Shown here piece after piece: positions 18,566 through 28,650 of a stretch of DNA of 64,000 bases (position 1 is its first letter; the number at the start of each line of letters is the position of its first letter). Both the position numbers and the translations under genes were made by a program. The stretch covers positions 1 to 64,000 of the forward strand of contig NZ_QPGR01000002.1 of assembly GCF_004323845.1 (NCBI RefSeq). Direction: 5' to 3'. The DNA comes from Campylobacter novaezeelandiae. GTDB taxonomy: Bacteria; Campylobacterota; Campylobacteria; Campylobacterales; Campylobacteraceae. A model generated the notes under the pieces. That model was given only the letters and a program-made list of their open reading frames with translations. It made no database searches and had not been told where the DNA came from.

Positions 18566-19269
18566 TAATCTTGAAAATTTAGATCCCAATCAATCGGAGT
18601 TTTATTAAGACTTTTTAGAATTTCATTGACCTTAGAAAAATGTTTACATCCTAAAAATCTATTTCCAGCTAAAGGACTAGGATGCGCAGCTTCTAAGACA
18701 AAATGTTTTTGCGTATTAATTAATCTTTTTTTATTTTTAGCAAAATTTCCCCAAAGTAAAAATATAAGATTTTCTTTTTTATTATTTAAATTTAAAATTA
18801 CAGCATCGCTAAATTCTTGCCATCCCCAATGACTATGACTTGCCGCTTTTCCCGCCTCTACACTAAGAACAGAATTTAACAATAAAACTCCTTGTTTAGC
18901 CCAAAAACTCAAATCTCCGCTTTTTGGAATGCTTATACCTAAATCATTATTTAACTCTTTATAAATATTTATTAAACTTGGAGGTATTTTAACTCCATTT
19001 GGCACAGAGAAACTAAGCCCCATAGCTTGATTAGGCTGATGATAGGGATCTTGTCCGATTAAAATAACTTTTAGAGTATGCAAAGGGGTAAGATTAAAAG
19101 CATTAAAAGTTAAATTAGATGGTGGATATATAATCTTATTTTCTTTTTTAGCTTCTAAATATTTTCTTTTAAGCTCCAAAAAATATGGTTTAAAAAATTC
19201 ATCTTTTAAGAATTCTTTCCAATCATTATTCATTTTGATTTGATGAAAATTAATATTTAAATCTTTCAT
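18565..19269 (-). CDS. ung: Uracil-DNA glycosylase
   Basis: 234 residues, family 1 UDG. The catalytic motif GQDPYHQPNQAMGLSFSVP is at about 64-82, and the leucine-loop motif HPSPLAGNRFLGCKHF is near the C-terminus with its catalytic His. It removes uracil from DNA in base-excision repair. It is transcribed alone to the left; the start is the only ATG before the conserved core with usual length. Confidence 0.95.
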   Translation of the reverse strand: MKDLNINFHQIKMNNDWKEFLKDEFFKPYFLELKRKYLEAKKENKIIYPPSNLTFNAFNLTPLHTLKVILIGQDPYHQPNQAMGLSFSVPNGVKIPPSLINIYKELNNDLGISIPKSGDLSFWAKQGVLLLNSVLSVEAGKAASHSHWGWQEFSDAVILNLNNKKENLIFLLWGNFAKNKKRLINTQKHFVLEAAHPSPLAGNRFLGCKHFSKVNEILKSLNKTPIDWDLNFQD

Positions 19270-19411
19270 TATTTTCCTTAAAATACTTTAATTAATTGTA
19301 ACAAAATAAAAATGATTTTTATATTTTAAAATATATTTAATTTTTTATTTTTAACACAATAAAAAATTAATAATTAATTTTTTATTAATTAATTATTAAC
19401 TATTATTCTAT

Positions 19412-19417
19412 TATAAT
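19412..19417 (+). promoter_or_regulatory. Candidate -10 box for aspA
   Basis: TATAAT in a very AT-rich region 54-60 bases before the aspA ATG. No clear -35 is seen, which is usual for Campylobacter sigma-70 promoters. In the 200 bases between ung and aspA I see no gene. Several near-copies of the hexamer nearby make the exact choice uncertain. Confidence 0.4.
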
Positions 19418-19473
19418 ATTTATTATAAATTTATTTTTTATAATAAATTATTTTCAAACAAGAAAGGTTGATG

Positions 19474-20874
19474 ATGAGTATAAGAAAAGAACATGATTTT
19501 ATTGGAGAATTAGAAATTCCTAATGATGTTTATTATGGAATTCAAACTTATAGAGCTTTGGAAAATTTTCATATGAGCGGAAGAAAACTCAAAGAGTATC
19601 CTTATTTTGTTAAAGCTTTTGCACAAGTTAAAAAAGCAGCTGCTTTAGCTAATAAAGATTTAGGAATGGTTGAAGCCAATAGGGCTGATTTTATAGCAAA
19701 AGCTTGTGATAGAATTATCAATGGAGAATTTCTAGATCAATTCGTCGTTGATATGATACAAGGCGGGGCTGGAACAAGCACCAATATGAATGTAAACGAA
19801 GTTATAACGAATGTTGCACTTGAAATGATGGGGCATAAAAAAGGAGAATACCAATATCTTCATCCAAACGATAATACAAATTTTGGTCAATCTACCAATG
19901 ATACTTATCCAAGCTCGATTAAAGTAGCAGTTCATGCCAAAATGGGTGATTTGTTAAAAGCTATGGAAATTTTAAAAAATGAATTAGAGATTAAAGCTAA
20001 AGAATATAAAGATATTTTAAAAATAGGTAGAACAGAACTTGAAGATGCGGTTCCAACCACTTTAGGAAATACCTTTAATGCTTTTGCAAGTTATATAAAA
20101 AGTGATATAGAAAAAATAACAAAAGCAAGAGAATCAATGACTTATCTCAATCTAGGTGCAACTGCCATAGGAACAGGAATTTGCTGTCATCCAGATTATA
20201 AAAATCTAGTTGAAAAGTATTTAAGCGAGATTACAGGAACTACTTTTAAACCTGCTGAAGATTTTATAGCAGCCACTCAAGATACAGGTGATTTTGTACA
20301 TGTTAGCGGAGCTTTAAAAACTGCTGCAGTTAGACTCTCTAAAATTGCAAATGACTTAAGACTTATGAATTCTGGCCCAAGATGTGGTTTAAGTGAAATT
20401 AATTTACCTCAATTGCAACCAGGAAGCTCCATAATGCCAGGCAAAGTAAATCCAGTTATTCCTGAAGTTGTTGGAGAAGCTTGTTATGAAGTAATAGGAA
20501 ACGATGTTACAATTTCACTTTGCTCAGAAAGAGGAGAATTTGAACTTAATGCATTTGAACCAGGCATTGCTTATGCTTTATTCAATTCTTTAATCCTATT
20601 AGAAAATGCAATGTTAACTTTAGCAAATAAAGCTATAAAACATTTAACCGCTAATCCGCAAAATTGTAAAGAAACTATGTTAAATTCTGTAAGTTTAGTA
20701 ACTGCTCTAAATCCTTATATAGGCTATGAAAACTCAGCTTCAGTTGCCAAAGAAGCTTTACAGACTGGAAAAAAAGTAGCTGATATTGTTTTAGAAAGAA
20801 AACTTTTAACTAAAGAAAAACTAGATGAGTATTTAACTCCTGAAAATATGTTAAATCCGAGCATAGAAAAATAA
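19474..20874 (+). CDS. aspA: Aspartate ammonia-lyase (aspartase)
   Basis: About 466 residues, full length. The fumarase/aspartase signature GSSIMPGKVNP is near residue 317, and HPNDNTNFGQSTNDTYPSS carries substrate-binding residues. It splits aspartate into fumarate and ammonia, which feeds amino-acid-based growth of Campylobacter. Three start codons are stacked (TTG 19468, ATG 19471, ATG 19474); I choose 19474 from its 6-base distance to AGAAAGG. It is followed 10 bases later by the C4-dicarboxylate carrier, so uptake of aspartate/fumarate and breakdown are coupled. Confidence 0.95.
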   Translation: MSIRKEHDFIGELEIPNDVYYGIQTYRALENFHMSGRKLKEYPYFVKAFAQVKKAAALANKDLGMVEANRADFIAKACDRIINGEFLDQFVVDMIQGGAGTSTNMNVNEVITNVALEMMGHKKGEYQYLHPNDNTNFGQSTNDTYPSSIKVAVHAKMGDLLKAMEILKNELEIKAKEYKDILKIGRTELEDAVPTTLGNTFNAFASYIKSDIEKITKARESMTYLNLGATAIGTGICCHPDYKNLVEKYLSEITGTTFKPAEDFIAATQDTGDFVHVSGALKTAAVRLSKIANDLRLMNSGPRCGLSEINLPQLQPGSSIMPGKVNPVIPEVVGEACYEVIGNDVTISLCSERGEFELNAFEPGIAYALFNSLILLENAMLTLANKAIKHLTANPQNCKETMLNSVSLVTALNPYIGYENSASVAKEALQTGKKVADIVLERKLLTKEKLDEYLTPENMLNPSIEK

Positions 20875-20884
20875 AGGATTTCTT

Positions 20885-22219
20885 ATGGGTTTAGATATAA
20901 TCTTGCAAATAATTGTTCTTCTTGGTGCAATATTTATAGGTATTCGCTTAGGTGGAATTGCTATAGGTTATGCTGGTGGATTAGGAGTTGTAATTTTAGG
21001 TCTTTTTTTAGGACTTAAACCAGGAAGTATTCCTTGGGATGTTATTTTAATTATTGCTGCTGCTATTGCAGCAATTTCTGCTATGCAACAAGCTGGTGGT
21101 CTTGATTACATGGTAAAAATGACAGAAAAACTCTTAAGGGCTAATCCTAAATTTATAAACTACCTCTCTCCAGCTTGTGGATGGTTGCTAACCATTCTTG
21201 CTGGAACTGGAAATGCTGTATTTTCTTTAATGCCTGTAGTTATAGATGTAGCCAAGTCTCAAAATATAAAACCAAGTGTTCCTTTATCATTAATGGTTGT
21301 TTCATCTCAAATCGGAATTACTGCAAGTCCTGTAAGCGCTGCTGTTGTTTATATGAGTGGAATTTTAGAGCCATTAGGGTGGAACTACCCTACTTTATTG
21401 GGAATTTGGATTGCTACAACTTTTATTGCTTGTATGGTTACAGCTTTTATAATAAGTCTTATAACTCCTCTAGATTTAAGCAAATGCTCAATTTATCAAG
21501 AAAGATTAAAAGCAGGACTTGTTAAAGATCCAAATGAAATTTTACACGCTGAAGATAAACCTGGTGCTAAACTTTCCGTAGGAATCTTTTTAATTACTGT
21601 TTTAGCTGTAGTTCTTTATGCCACAGCAATATCAAGTAATATAAAATGGATCGATCCAGTAATCATACCAAGAGATGCGGCTATTATGAGTTTTTTACTT
21701 ACTGCAGCAACTCTAATCACTTGGCTTTGTAAAGTTGAACCATCTAAGATCATTGAAACAAGTGTTTTTAAATCAGGTATGACAGCTTGTGTTTGCGTAT
21801 TTGGTGTAGCATGGCTTGGAAATACTTTTGTAAGTGCTCATGAGGCAGGTATTAAAGAAGTAGCGGGCGACTGGGTTAAACAAGCTCCTGCTATGTTAGC
21901 TGTTGCATTTTTCTTTGCTAGTATGCTTTTATATTCTCAAGCAGCTACAGCAAAAGCAATAGTACCTGTTATAATAACTGCTTTAGGAATAAGTGCAACA
22001 AATCCTCATGACTCTTATATGCTTGTAGCTTGTTTTGCGGCCGTTTCTGCTCTTTTTGTTCTTCCAACCTATCCAACACTTTTAGGTGCAGTACAAATGG
22101 ATGATACAGGGTCAACAAAAATTGGAAAATTTATTTTTAACCACTCTTTCTTTATTCCAGGTGTTTTGGCTATTGTGATTTCTGTATCATTGGGATTTTT
22201 AATAGTTTCTTTACTATAG
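20885..22219 (+). CDS. dcuA: Anaerobic C4-dicarboxylate transporter
   Basis: 444 residues with about 10-12 membrane spans, DcuA/DcuB family (TC 2.A.13). The segments GGLDYMVKMTEKLLRANP and SSQIGITASPVSAAVVYMSG are family hallmarks. It exchanges fumarate, aspartate, malate or succinate across the inner membrane. The pairing with aspA favours DcuA and import of aspartate with export of succinate. A hairpin terminator follows at 22228-22252. Confidence 0.93.
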   Translation: MGLDIILQIIVLLGAIFIGIRLGGIAIGYAGGLGVVILGLFLGLKPGSIPWDVILIIAAAIAAISAMQQAGGLDYMVKMTEKLLRANPKFINYLSPACGWLLTILAGTGNAVFSLMPVVIDVAKSQNIKPSVPLSLMVVSSQIGITASPVSAAVVYMSGILEPLGWNYPTLLGIWIATTFIACMVTAFIISLITPLDLSKCSIYQERLKAGLVKDPNEILHAEDKPGAKLSVGIFLITVLAVVLYATAISSNIKWIDPVIIPRDAAIMSFLLTAATLITWLCKVEPSKIIETSVFKSGMTACVCVFGVAWLGNTFVSAHEAGIKEVAGDWVKQAPAMLAVAFFFASMLLYSQAATAKAIVPVIITALGISATNPHDSYMLVACFAAVSALFVLPTYPTLLGAVQMDDTGSTKIGKFIFNHSFFIPGVLAIVISVSLGFLIVSLL

Positions 22220-22227
22220 CTTATATT

Positions 22228-22252
22228 AAATAACCCTTTTTAAGGGTTATTT
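22228..22252 (+). terminator. Rho-independent terminator after dcuA
   Basis: An 11-base perfect stem, AAATAACCCTT and AAGGGTTATTT, around a TTT loop, nine bases after the dcuA stop. The G+C core in AT-rich DNA makes it a convincing terminator of the aspA-dcuA operon. Confidence 0.8.
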
Positions 22253-22296
22253 ATTTAAATTTTGATATATTTTAAAATCCAATTTCAAGGATTTTT

Positions 22297-23649
22297 ATGT
22301 ATCAAAAATTGATAATTTTATCTTTTCTTTTTCTAACTGCTTGTTCAACCTATCAAGAAAAAAATATTACATATCAAAAAGTTTTATTTTCTAACAACTG
22401 TAATGATACTTTTTTAAAAGAACAGATGCAAGAACTCAATCAAAACAAAGACGTTATTTTTGTTGGATTAAATTCGGGCTATATTGCAAGAGATTGCATG
22501 AAATTTAAACTAAGCAATGAATTTTTTGATAAAGTTGAGCATTCCTATAAATATGACGTAGATTTACAGAGCTTTAGCACAAAAAGCACTCAATTTATCG
22601 GAAAAACTTTAATCAATGATACAATTTCAGACTATGAAGGCTCTTGGTATGAACGCACTATGGTTAATGTATACAAAGGGTTAAATTTTATGAGTCTTAA
22701 AGACTTTGAAAATGCCAGAGTTGAATTTAATCGTGCTTTAATGCGTCAAGAAAAAGCCAAAGAATATTTTGAAAATGAAATAAAACAACAAATAGAACAA
22801 GCAAAAAAAAATGAAAATTATAAACAAAACATAAAGGAAAATCTTCAAGTTATAGAAAAACAATATAATCATTTATTTGACGATTTTAATGCGCAAAAAA
22901 ACTATACAAATCCTTATGTTACTTATATTTCTTCTGTTTTTTTCTTTATGGATAAGGATTACAAAAAAGCCTATGATTTATTAAAAGAAGTTTATATTAT
23001 TTTCAATAAAAACGAAGAAATAGATAAAGAATTTAAAATTTTTGAAAAATACTCAAACTCTTTAACCCCATCAAAATTAAAAAAGTACATTTTTATTGTT
23101 TATGAAAATGGCTTAAGCCCATCTTTGGATTCATTTGACTTAACCTTGCCTTTTATTTTTGAAAATAAAGTGGTAAATACAAGCATTTCTTTTCCTACAT
23201 TAAAAAAAAGAAATGCCTCATTTGAATATCTAAAAGCAAAAAATCTTAATGATGATTTCAAAAAAACACAAAATTTATTTAATTTTGATCAAGTGGTTGC
23301 TAGCGAATTTCAGGCTACTTTAACCCCAAAAATTATTAAAGCTTTATTATCAGGTGCTATTAAAACTGGTATAAATTTAACAATTGCAAAAAATGATAGC
23401 AGTGGAGTTTTAAATCTTGCAAGTAATATTTTCACCATTTTGACAACAAAAAGCGATTTAAGATTTTGGAATTTCTTACCTAAAAATGCCCAAATTATAA
23501 TGCTTGAAAATGATGGTTTTATAGAAATTTATAATGATAACAATATGGAAATTTTTCATCAAGATTTAGATAAAAATAAAAATATTTTAATACTAATAAG
23601 GTCTTTTTCCAAAGAATTTCCAGCAAGAATTTACAAAATGGAACATTAA
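22297..23649 (+). CDS. Lipoprotein, conserved hypothetical
   Basis: 450 residues with a lipoprotein signal and lipobox LTACS (Cys at about 16). The middle has a TPR-like, Lys/Glu-rich helical part (NVYKGLNFMSLKDFENARVEFNRALMRQEKAKEYF, quoted in part: ARVEFNRALMRQEKAKEYF). It looks like COG3014-type lipoproteins, which in other bacteria lie next to LpoB-like genes, as here. Probably an outer-membrane or periplasmic envelope factor. It heads a three-gene group. Function is not known. Confidence 0.75.
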   Translation: MYQKLIILSFLFLTACSTYQEKNITYQKVLFSNNCNDTFLKEQMQELNQNKDVIFVGLNSGYIARDCMKFKLSNEFFDKVEHSYKYDVDLQSFSTKSTQFIGKTLINDTISDYEGSWYERTMVNVYKGLNFMSLKDFENARVEFNRALMRQEKAKEYFENEIKQQIEQAKKNENYKQNIKENLQVIEKQYNHLFDDFNAQKNYTNPYVTYISSVFFFMDKDYKKAYDLLKEVYIIFNKNEEIDKEFKIFEKYSNSLTPSKLKKYIFIVYENGLSPSLDSFDLTLPFIFENKVVNTSISFPTLKKRNASFEYLKAKNLNDDFKKTQNLFNFDQVVASEFQATLTPKIIKALLSGAIKTGINLTIAKNDSSGVLNLASNIFTILTTKSDLRFWNFLPKNAQIIMLENDGFIEIYNDNNMEIFHQDLDKNKNILILIRSFSKEFPARIYKMEH

Positions 23650-23678
23650 AAATGATATAATACTTTAAGGAGGCAATC

Positions 23679-24296
23679 ATGAAATTAATTTATATTTTTA
23701 CCATATTTATAGCATTATTTTTTACAGCATGTAAAGCACCAATTTATACAGATGGAAAAGCGAGTCAAAAAAAACAAGGAGATGCATTAACCCTAGGACT
23801 TGATAGAGAAGATTTTGAAAAAACCGCAGATATAATGGTTCAAAGTATGCTTAATGATCCAGCATTTGCCAATATCAAACAAGGACAAAGAAAGGTTATA
23901 TCAATAGGAAAAATAATCAATGACACGCCACAAAGAATAGATACAGATAAATTAATAAGCAAAATTACTATAGCACTCAGAAAATCTGGTAAATTTATAC
24001 TAACAACAGCAGTAGCAGCAGGAGGAGCTAAAGATGAGATGAGTGAAGCAGTAAGAGAGCTTAGAGATAATGATGAATTTAATCAAAATACTATTTCAAA
24101 AAAAGGTACTTTAATAGCTCCTGACTATTCTTTAAGTGGAAAAATTCGCCAAGATAATGTAAAATTAACAAATGGAAAAATCCAAGCAGAATATTTTTTT
24201 CATCTAACAATCACAGATTTAAATTCAGGACTTGCCTACTGGGAAGATGAAAGAACTATTGATAAAACTGGATCAAATAAATCAGTAACTTGGTAA
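23679..24296 (+). CDS. LpoB-like lipoprotein (penicillin-binding-protein activator family)
   Basis: 205 residues. Lipobox FFTACK near residue 18, then a region matching the LpoB/COG3417 family: MVQSMLNDPAFANIKQGQR, followed by KVISIGKIINDTPQRIDTDKL. E. coli LpoB is an outer-membrane lipoprotein that activates PBP1B; whether this protein does so is inference. The ribosome site AAGGAGG is strong. It ends directly against the next ATG (TAA ATG). Confidence 0.78.
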   Translation: MKLIYIFTIFIALFFTACKAPIYTDGKASQKKQGDALTLGLDREDFEKTADIMVQSMLNDPAFANIKQGQRKVISIGKIINDTPQRIDTDKLISKITIALRKSGKFILTTAVAAGGAKDEMSEAVRELRDNDEFNQNTISKKGTLIAPDYSLSGKIRQDNVKLTNGKIQAEYFFHLTITDLNSGLAYWEDERTIDKTGSNKSVTW

Positions 24297-25229
24297 ATGA
24301 AAAAACTTCTTTTTATTTTTATTCTTTTTTCTTCACTTTTTAGTGGAGAAAACAATATTTCCAATACCTTACCACATGAAAGAAGCATCATACAAAAAGT
24401 AGCTATAGGCATAGGGAATGGAAAAAACGAAAATGAAGCTCTCAATAATGCCTTAATTGATGCTATTTCTAAACTTAGAGGCATAACAACGGCGAATCTA
24501 AAACAAGAATTTAAAAATATAGATATTAATATTTCATCTTTAGTTCAAATTTCACAAAGCTCAAATACAACTTTACAAAATATTAGCAATGGATATATAA
24601 ACGATTATAAAATTAATAAAATTGAAAAAACAAAAAACGGATGGAGTATCGAAATTTTAGCTTACAAGTATACTTTTGAAAAAAGCAAAAAAGCAAAAAT
24701 CATTGTTTTAAATCCAAACAAAGAACTAGGAGAAAATTTAGAACGAGCCTTAAATGAAACTTTAAGTAAAAATAAAAATTTTCAAGTTTTAGAAAGAAAA
24801 ATGGATTTTAAAGATGAGGACAAACTTCTAAAAAATGAACAAAGCTTAGATGAGGAAAAGTATAAATTTGGCAATGTTTTAATTACAGATTATATTCTAG
24901 AATTTAAATTTGCTAATACTTCAAAAATATCTCAAAATAAAATTTCATACTATAAAAATGAAAAAAAATCATTGGATATTTCTTATAAATTAATTTTTTA
25001 TCCGACAAGAGAAATAGTTCTTTTTAAAACCATAAACACAAATTTAACTTTTAATGATAATAAAAAAGAACAAAAAGCTTGGAAAAAAATTGCCGATAAA
25101 ATAAATGAGGATTTAAATAATTTATTTTCCAAAAACGTTATCTTAAATCTTCAAGAAGAGAACTATTTAAGTGGAAAAGATGCTAATTATCAAATTGATA
25201 AAGACGGAGGGTTGAATTTAGGATTTTAA
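24297..25229 (+). CDS. Secreted hypothetical protein, LPP20/FlgT-N-like
   Basis: 310 residues with a signal peptide (residues 3-16, cleavage near FSG). After it, AIGIGNGKNENEALNNALID resembles the repeating A-x-G-x-G...EA...AL pattern of the LPP20/FlgT N-terminal domain. The following 180 residues contain a CsgG/LpoB-like alternation without clear motif. It is third in the operon with the two lipoproteins and probably forms an envelope complex with them. The assignment to a family is weak. Confidence 0.65.
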   Translation: MKKLLFIFILFSSLFSGENNISNTLPHERSIIQKVAIGIGNGKNENEALNNALIDAISKLRGITTANLKQEFKNIDINISSLVQISQSSNTTLQNISNGYINDYKINKIEKTKNGWSIEILAYKYTFEKSKKAKIIVLNPNKELGENLERALNETLSKNKNFQVLERKMDFKDEDKLLKNEQSLDEEKYKFGNVLITDYILEFKFANTSKISQNKISYYKNEKKSLDISYKLIFYPTREIVLFKTINTNLTFNDNKKEQKAWKKIADKINEDLNNLFSKNVILNLQEENYLSGKDANYQIDKDGGLNLGF

Positions 25230-25250
25230 CAAAAATTAAAGTTTTTTTTA

Positions 25251-25256
25251 TATAAT
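25251..25256 (+). promoter_or_regulatory. -10 box of the rplU-rpmA operon
   Basis: TATAAT preceded by a T-rich tract, 81-86 bases upstream of rplU. The resulting transcript would begin near 25263 and carry about 74 bases of leader with the hairpin at 25271-25312. Confidence 0.6.
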
Positions 25257-25270
25257 TAAAGTTTTTTAAA

Positions 25271-25312
25271 GCCATTAAAGCTTTTAAATCCAAGAATTTG
25301 GTGCTTTATGGT
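25271..25312 (+). promoter_or_regulatory. Structured 5' leader of rplU (candidate L21 autoregulatory element)
   Basis: GCCATTAAAGC (25271-25281) can pair with GCTTTATGGT (25303-25312) with one bulged T and one G-U pair. Inside it CCAA (25290-25293) pairs with TTGG (25298-25301). This makes a two-tier stem-loop between promoter and ribosome site. Leaders that bind L21 are known from other bacteria; I do not recognise this one as an established family. Confidence 0.45.
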
Positions 25313-25336
25313 AACTTACCTTAAAGGAAAAGTAAT

Positions 25337-25645
25337 ATGTATGCTATTATCAAACATAGTGGAAAACAATATAAAGTTGGCATTGGTGATGAATTAAAAC
25401 TTGATCATTTTGAAGCAGAAATCAAATCGAGCATAGAAATTAATGAAGTTTTAGCCATCAACGATAAAGATTTGAAGGTAGGTGCACCTTTTGTAGCAGG
25501 TGCAAAAGTTGTCTTAGAAGTTATATGTCACGGAAAAGATAAAAAAGTTATTATTTATAAAAAAAGACGCAGAAAAGACTCTAAACTAAAGCGCGGTTTT
25601 AGAAGACAATTTACTCGCGTTAAAGTCATAGATATTAAAGCTTAA
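25337..25645 (+). CDS. rplU: 50S ribosomal protein L21
   Basis: 102 residues, full length. It begins [14 protein letters not shown] and ends with the basic [23 protein letters not shown] part that contacts 23S rRNA. It is the first gene of the conserved rplU-rpmA-obg order, with an AAAGGA ribosome site and a structured leader. Confidence 0.97.
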   Translation: MYAIIKHSGKQYKVGIGDELKLDHFEAEIKSSIEINEVLAINDKDLKVGAPFVAGAKVVLEVICHGKDKKVIIYKKRRRKDSKLKRGFRRQFTRVKVIDIKA

Positions 25646-25654
25646 GGAGTAAAA

Positions 25655-25909
25655 ATGGCACACAAGAAAGGTCAAGGTTCAACTCAAAACAATCGTGATT
25701 CTATAGGACGTCGTTTAGGTGTTAAAAAATTTGGTGGAGAATTTGTTAGAGCTGGAAATATCATCATTCGTCAAAGAGGGACCGCAACTCATGCTGGAAA
25801 TAATGTAGGCATGGGAAAAGATCATACGCTCTTTGCACTTATTGATGGTTTTGTAAAATTTGAAAGAAAAGATAAAGACAGAAAAAAAGTTTCTGTTTAT
25901 CCTGCATAA
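25655..25909 (+). CDS. rpmA: 50S ribosomal protein L27
   Basis: 84 residues. It begins [16 protein letters not shown], the tail that reaches the peptidyl-transferase centre; the usual early Gly-rich part and [16 protein letters not shown] are present. There is no N-terminal extension of the Firmicutes type that would need cleavage. It starts 9 bases after rplU behind AAGGAG. A terminator follows at once. Confidence 0.97.
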   Translation: MAHKKGQGSTQNNRDSIGRRLGVKKFGGEFVRAGNIIIRQRGTATHAGNNVGMGKDHTLFALIDGFVKFERKDKDRKKVSVYPA

Positions 25910-25930
25910 TTCTAGGCTTTTTGCCTAGAA
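25910..25930 (+). terminator. Hairpin terminator after rpmA
   Basis: An 8-base perfect stem, TTCTAGGC and GCCTAGAA, around TTTTT, starting one base after the rpmA stop. The tail is only moderately T-rich. It separates the ribosomal genes from the downstream poly-G promoter and obg. Confidence 0.7.
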
Positions 25931-26042
25931 ATCTCTATAATCTCATTCATCTTGTAATCTTAAAAAATTATACTAAAATTTCAAATAATACAAATAATAC
26001 TTAGTTATTGTAAAAATCTATTTCTTTTAAGTTTAAATTTAT

Positions 26043-26057
26043 GGGGGGGGGTATAAT
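26043..26057 (+). promoter_or_regulatory. Poly-G tract (9 G) touching a TATAAT -10 box
   Basis: Nine G at 26043-26051 are followed without gap by TATAAT at 26052-26057. The -10 lies 37 bases before the ATG of a 45-codon gene with a good AAGGAG ribosome site. Changes in G number would alter the distance between the -10 and upstream elements, so this looks like a phase-variable promoter. Confidence 0.6.
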
Positions 26058-26093
26058 GCTTATTTTAAAAATATTCTAAAATAAGGAGACTTA

Positions 26094-26231
26094 ATGAATA
26101 AAAAAATTAATCCCAAAGATAATGCTTCAAATATGCAAAATTCAAACTCAGGAAACAAAGGCACAAACAAACAATACGATCAAAACCAAGGAAATCGTGG
26201 CAAGCAATTAAATCCCAATCAAAAAAAGTAA
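26094..26231 (+). CDS. Small hydrophilic Asn/Gln/Lys-rich protein, 45 residues
   Basis: ATG at 26094, TAA at 26229-26231, with AAGGAG at 26083-26088 five bases before the start. The product is 45 residues, starts MNKKINPKDNASNMQ and ends NRGKQLNPNQKK. It is extremely polar (Asn, Gln, Lys, Gly), has no hydrophobic core or signal, and is probably disordered. A perfect promoter/ribosome-site/terminator arrangement (26043-26057 and 26286-26317) supports a real gene. I recall similar short conserved proteins with no assigned function; a stress or binding role is speculation. Confidence 0.7.
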   Translation: MNKKINPKDNASNMQNSNSGNKGTNKQYDQNQGNRGKQLNPNQKK

Positions 26232-26285
26232 ATTAAAAATTTAAAAATAAATTTAAATTTTTAAAACCGATAAACCTTATGTTTT

Positions 26286-26317
26286 AAAATTCGAAAGAAT
26301 AATTTCTTTCGAATTTT
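26286..26317 (+). terminator. Strong rho-independent terminator
   Basis: A 14-base perfect stem (26286-26299 and 26304-26317) with loop TAAT, followed by ATTTTTATTTTTC. It ends the transcript of the 45-residue protein gene, 55 bases after its stop, and isolates it from obg. Confidence 0.85.
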
Positions 26318-26369
26318 ATTTTTATTTTTCTTTTGATATACTTCTTTTAAAAATTTCTTAAGGTTATAA

Positions 26370-28264
<1,895 letters not shown>

Positions 28265-28314
28265 CACATAGTTTTACATTGAAATAAAGCTAATTTGCAA
28301 TGATTAAAATATTT

Positions 28315-28542
28315 TTAAATATCTTTAAAAAATTCCTCTATTTTTGCATTTAAAACCTTTGAAATTTTATAAAGATGTTCAAGATTAAAATGTATATTTT
28401 TATATCCTGCTTCAGCTCCACCTACTAAAGAACAAGATTTATAACCTATTTCAAGACTTAAATCAAGTTATGATAGACCTTTTTCTTTTCTTATTCTAGA
28501 AACATTTTTTACAATTTTTTTATAAAAAATCATCTGTTTCAT
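28315..28542 (-). pseudogene. XRE-family HTH regulator, interrupted by a stop
   Basis: On the minus strand from ATG 28542 to TAA 28315 there are 75 codons that read as a Cro/C1-type helix-turn-helix repressor: NVSRIRKEKGLS, stop, LDLSLEIGYKS, and a C-terminal LEHLYKISKVLNAKIEEFFKDI. Codon 25 (28468-28470) is TAA where the family has Gln; a single C-to-T change of CAA explains it. No frameshift is needed. It is small, unlinked to an operon, and next to a broken methyltransferase, so it looks like a remnant of a mobile or accessory insert between proB and fmt. Confidence 0.75.
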
Positions 28543-28650
28543 TTTTATTAAACTGATAAGTCAAATTCTAAACCTAAATCTATTATAATAGATTAAATAT
28601 ATTTATTTTATAATTCTTTATCACTCTATTATAAAGATTAAAAGGCTTAT

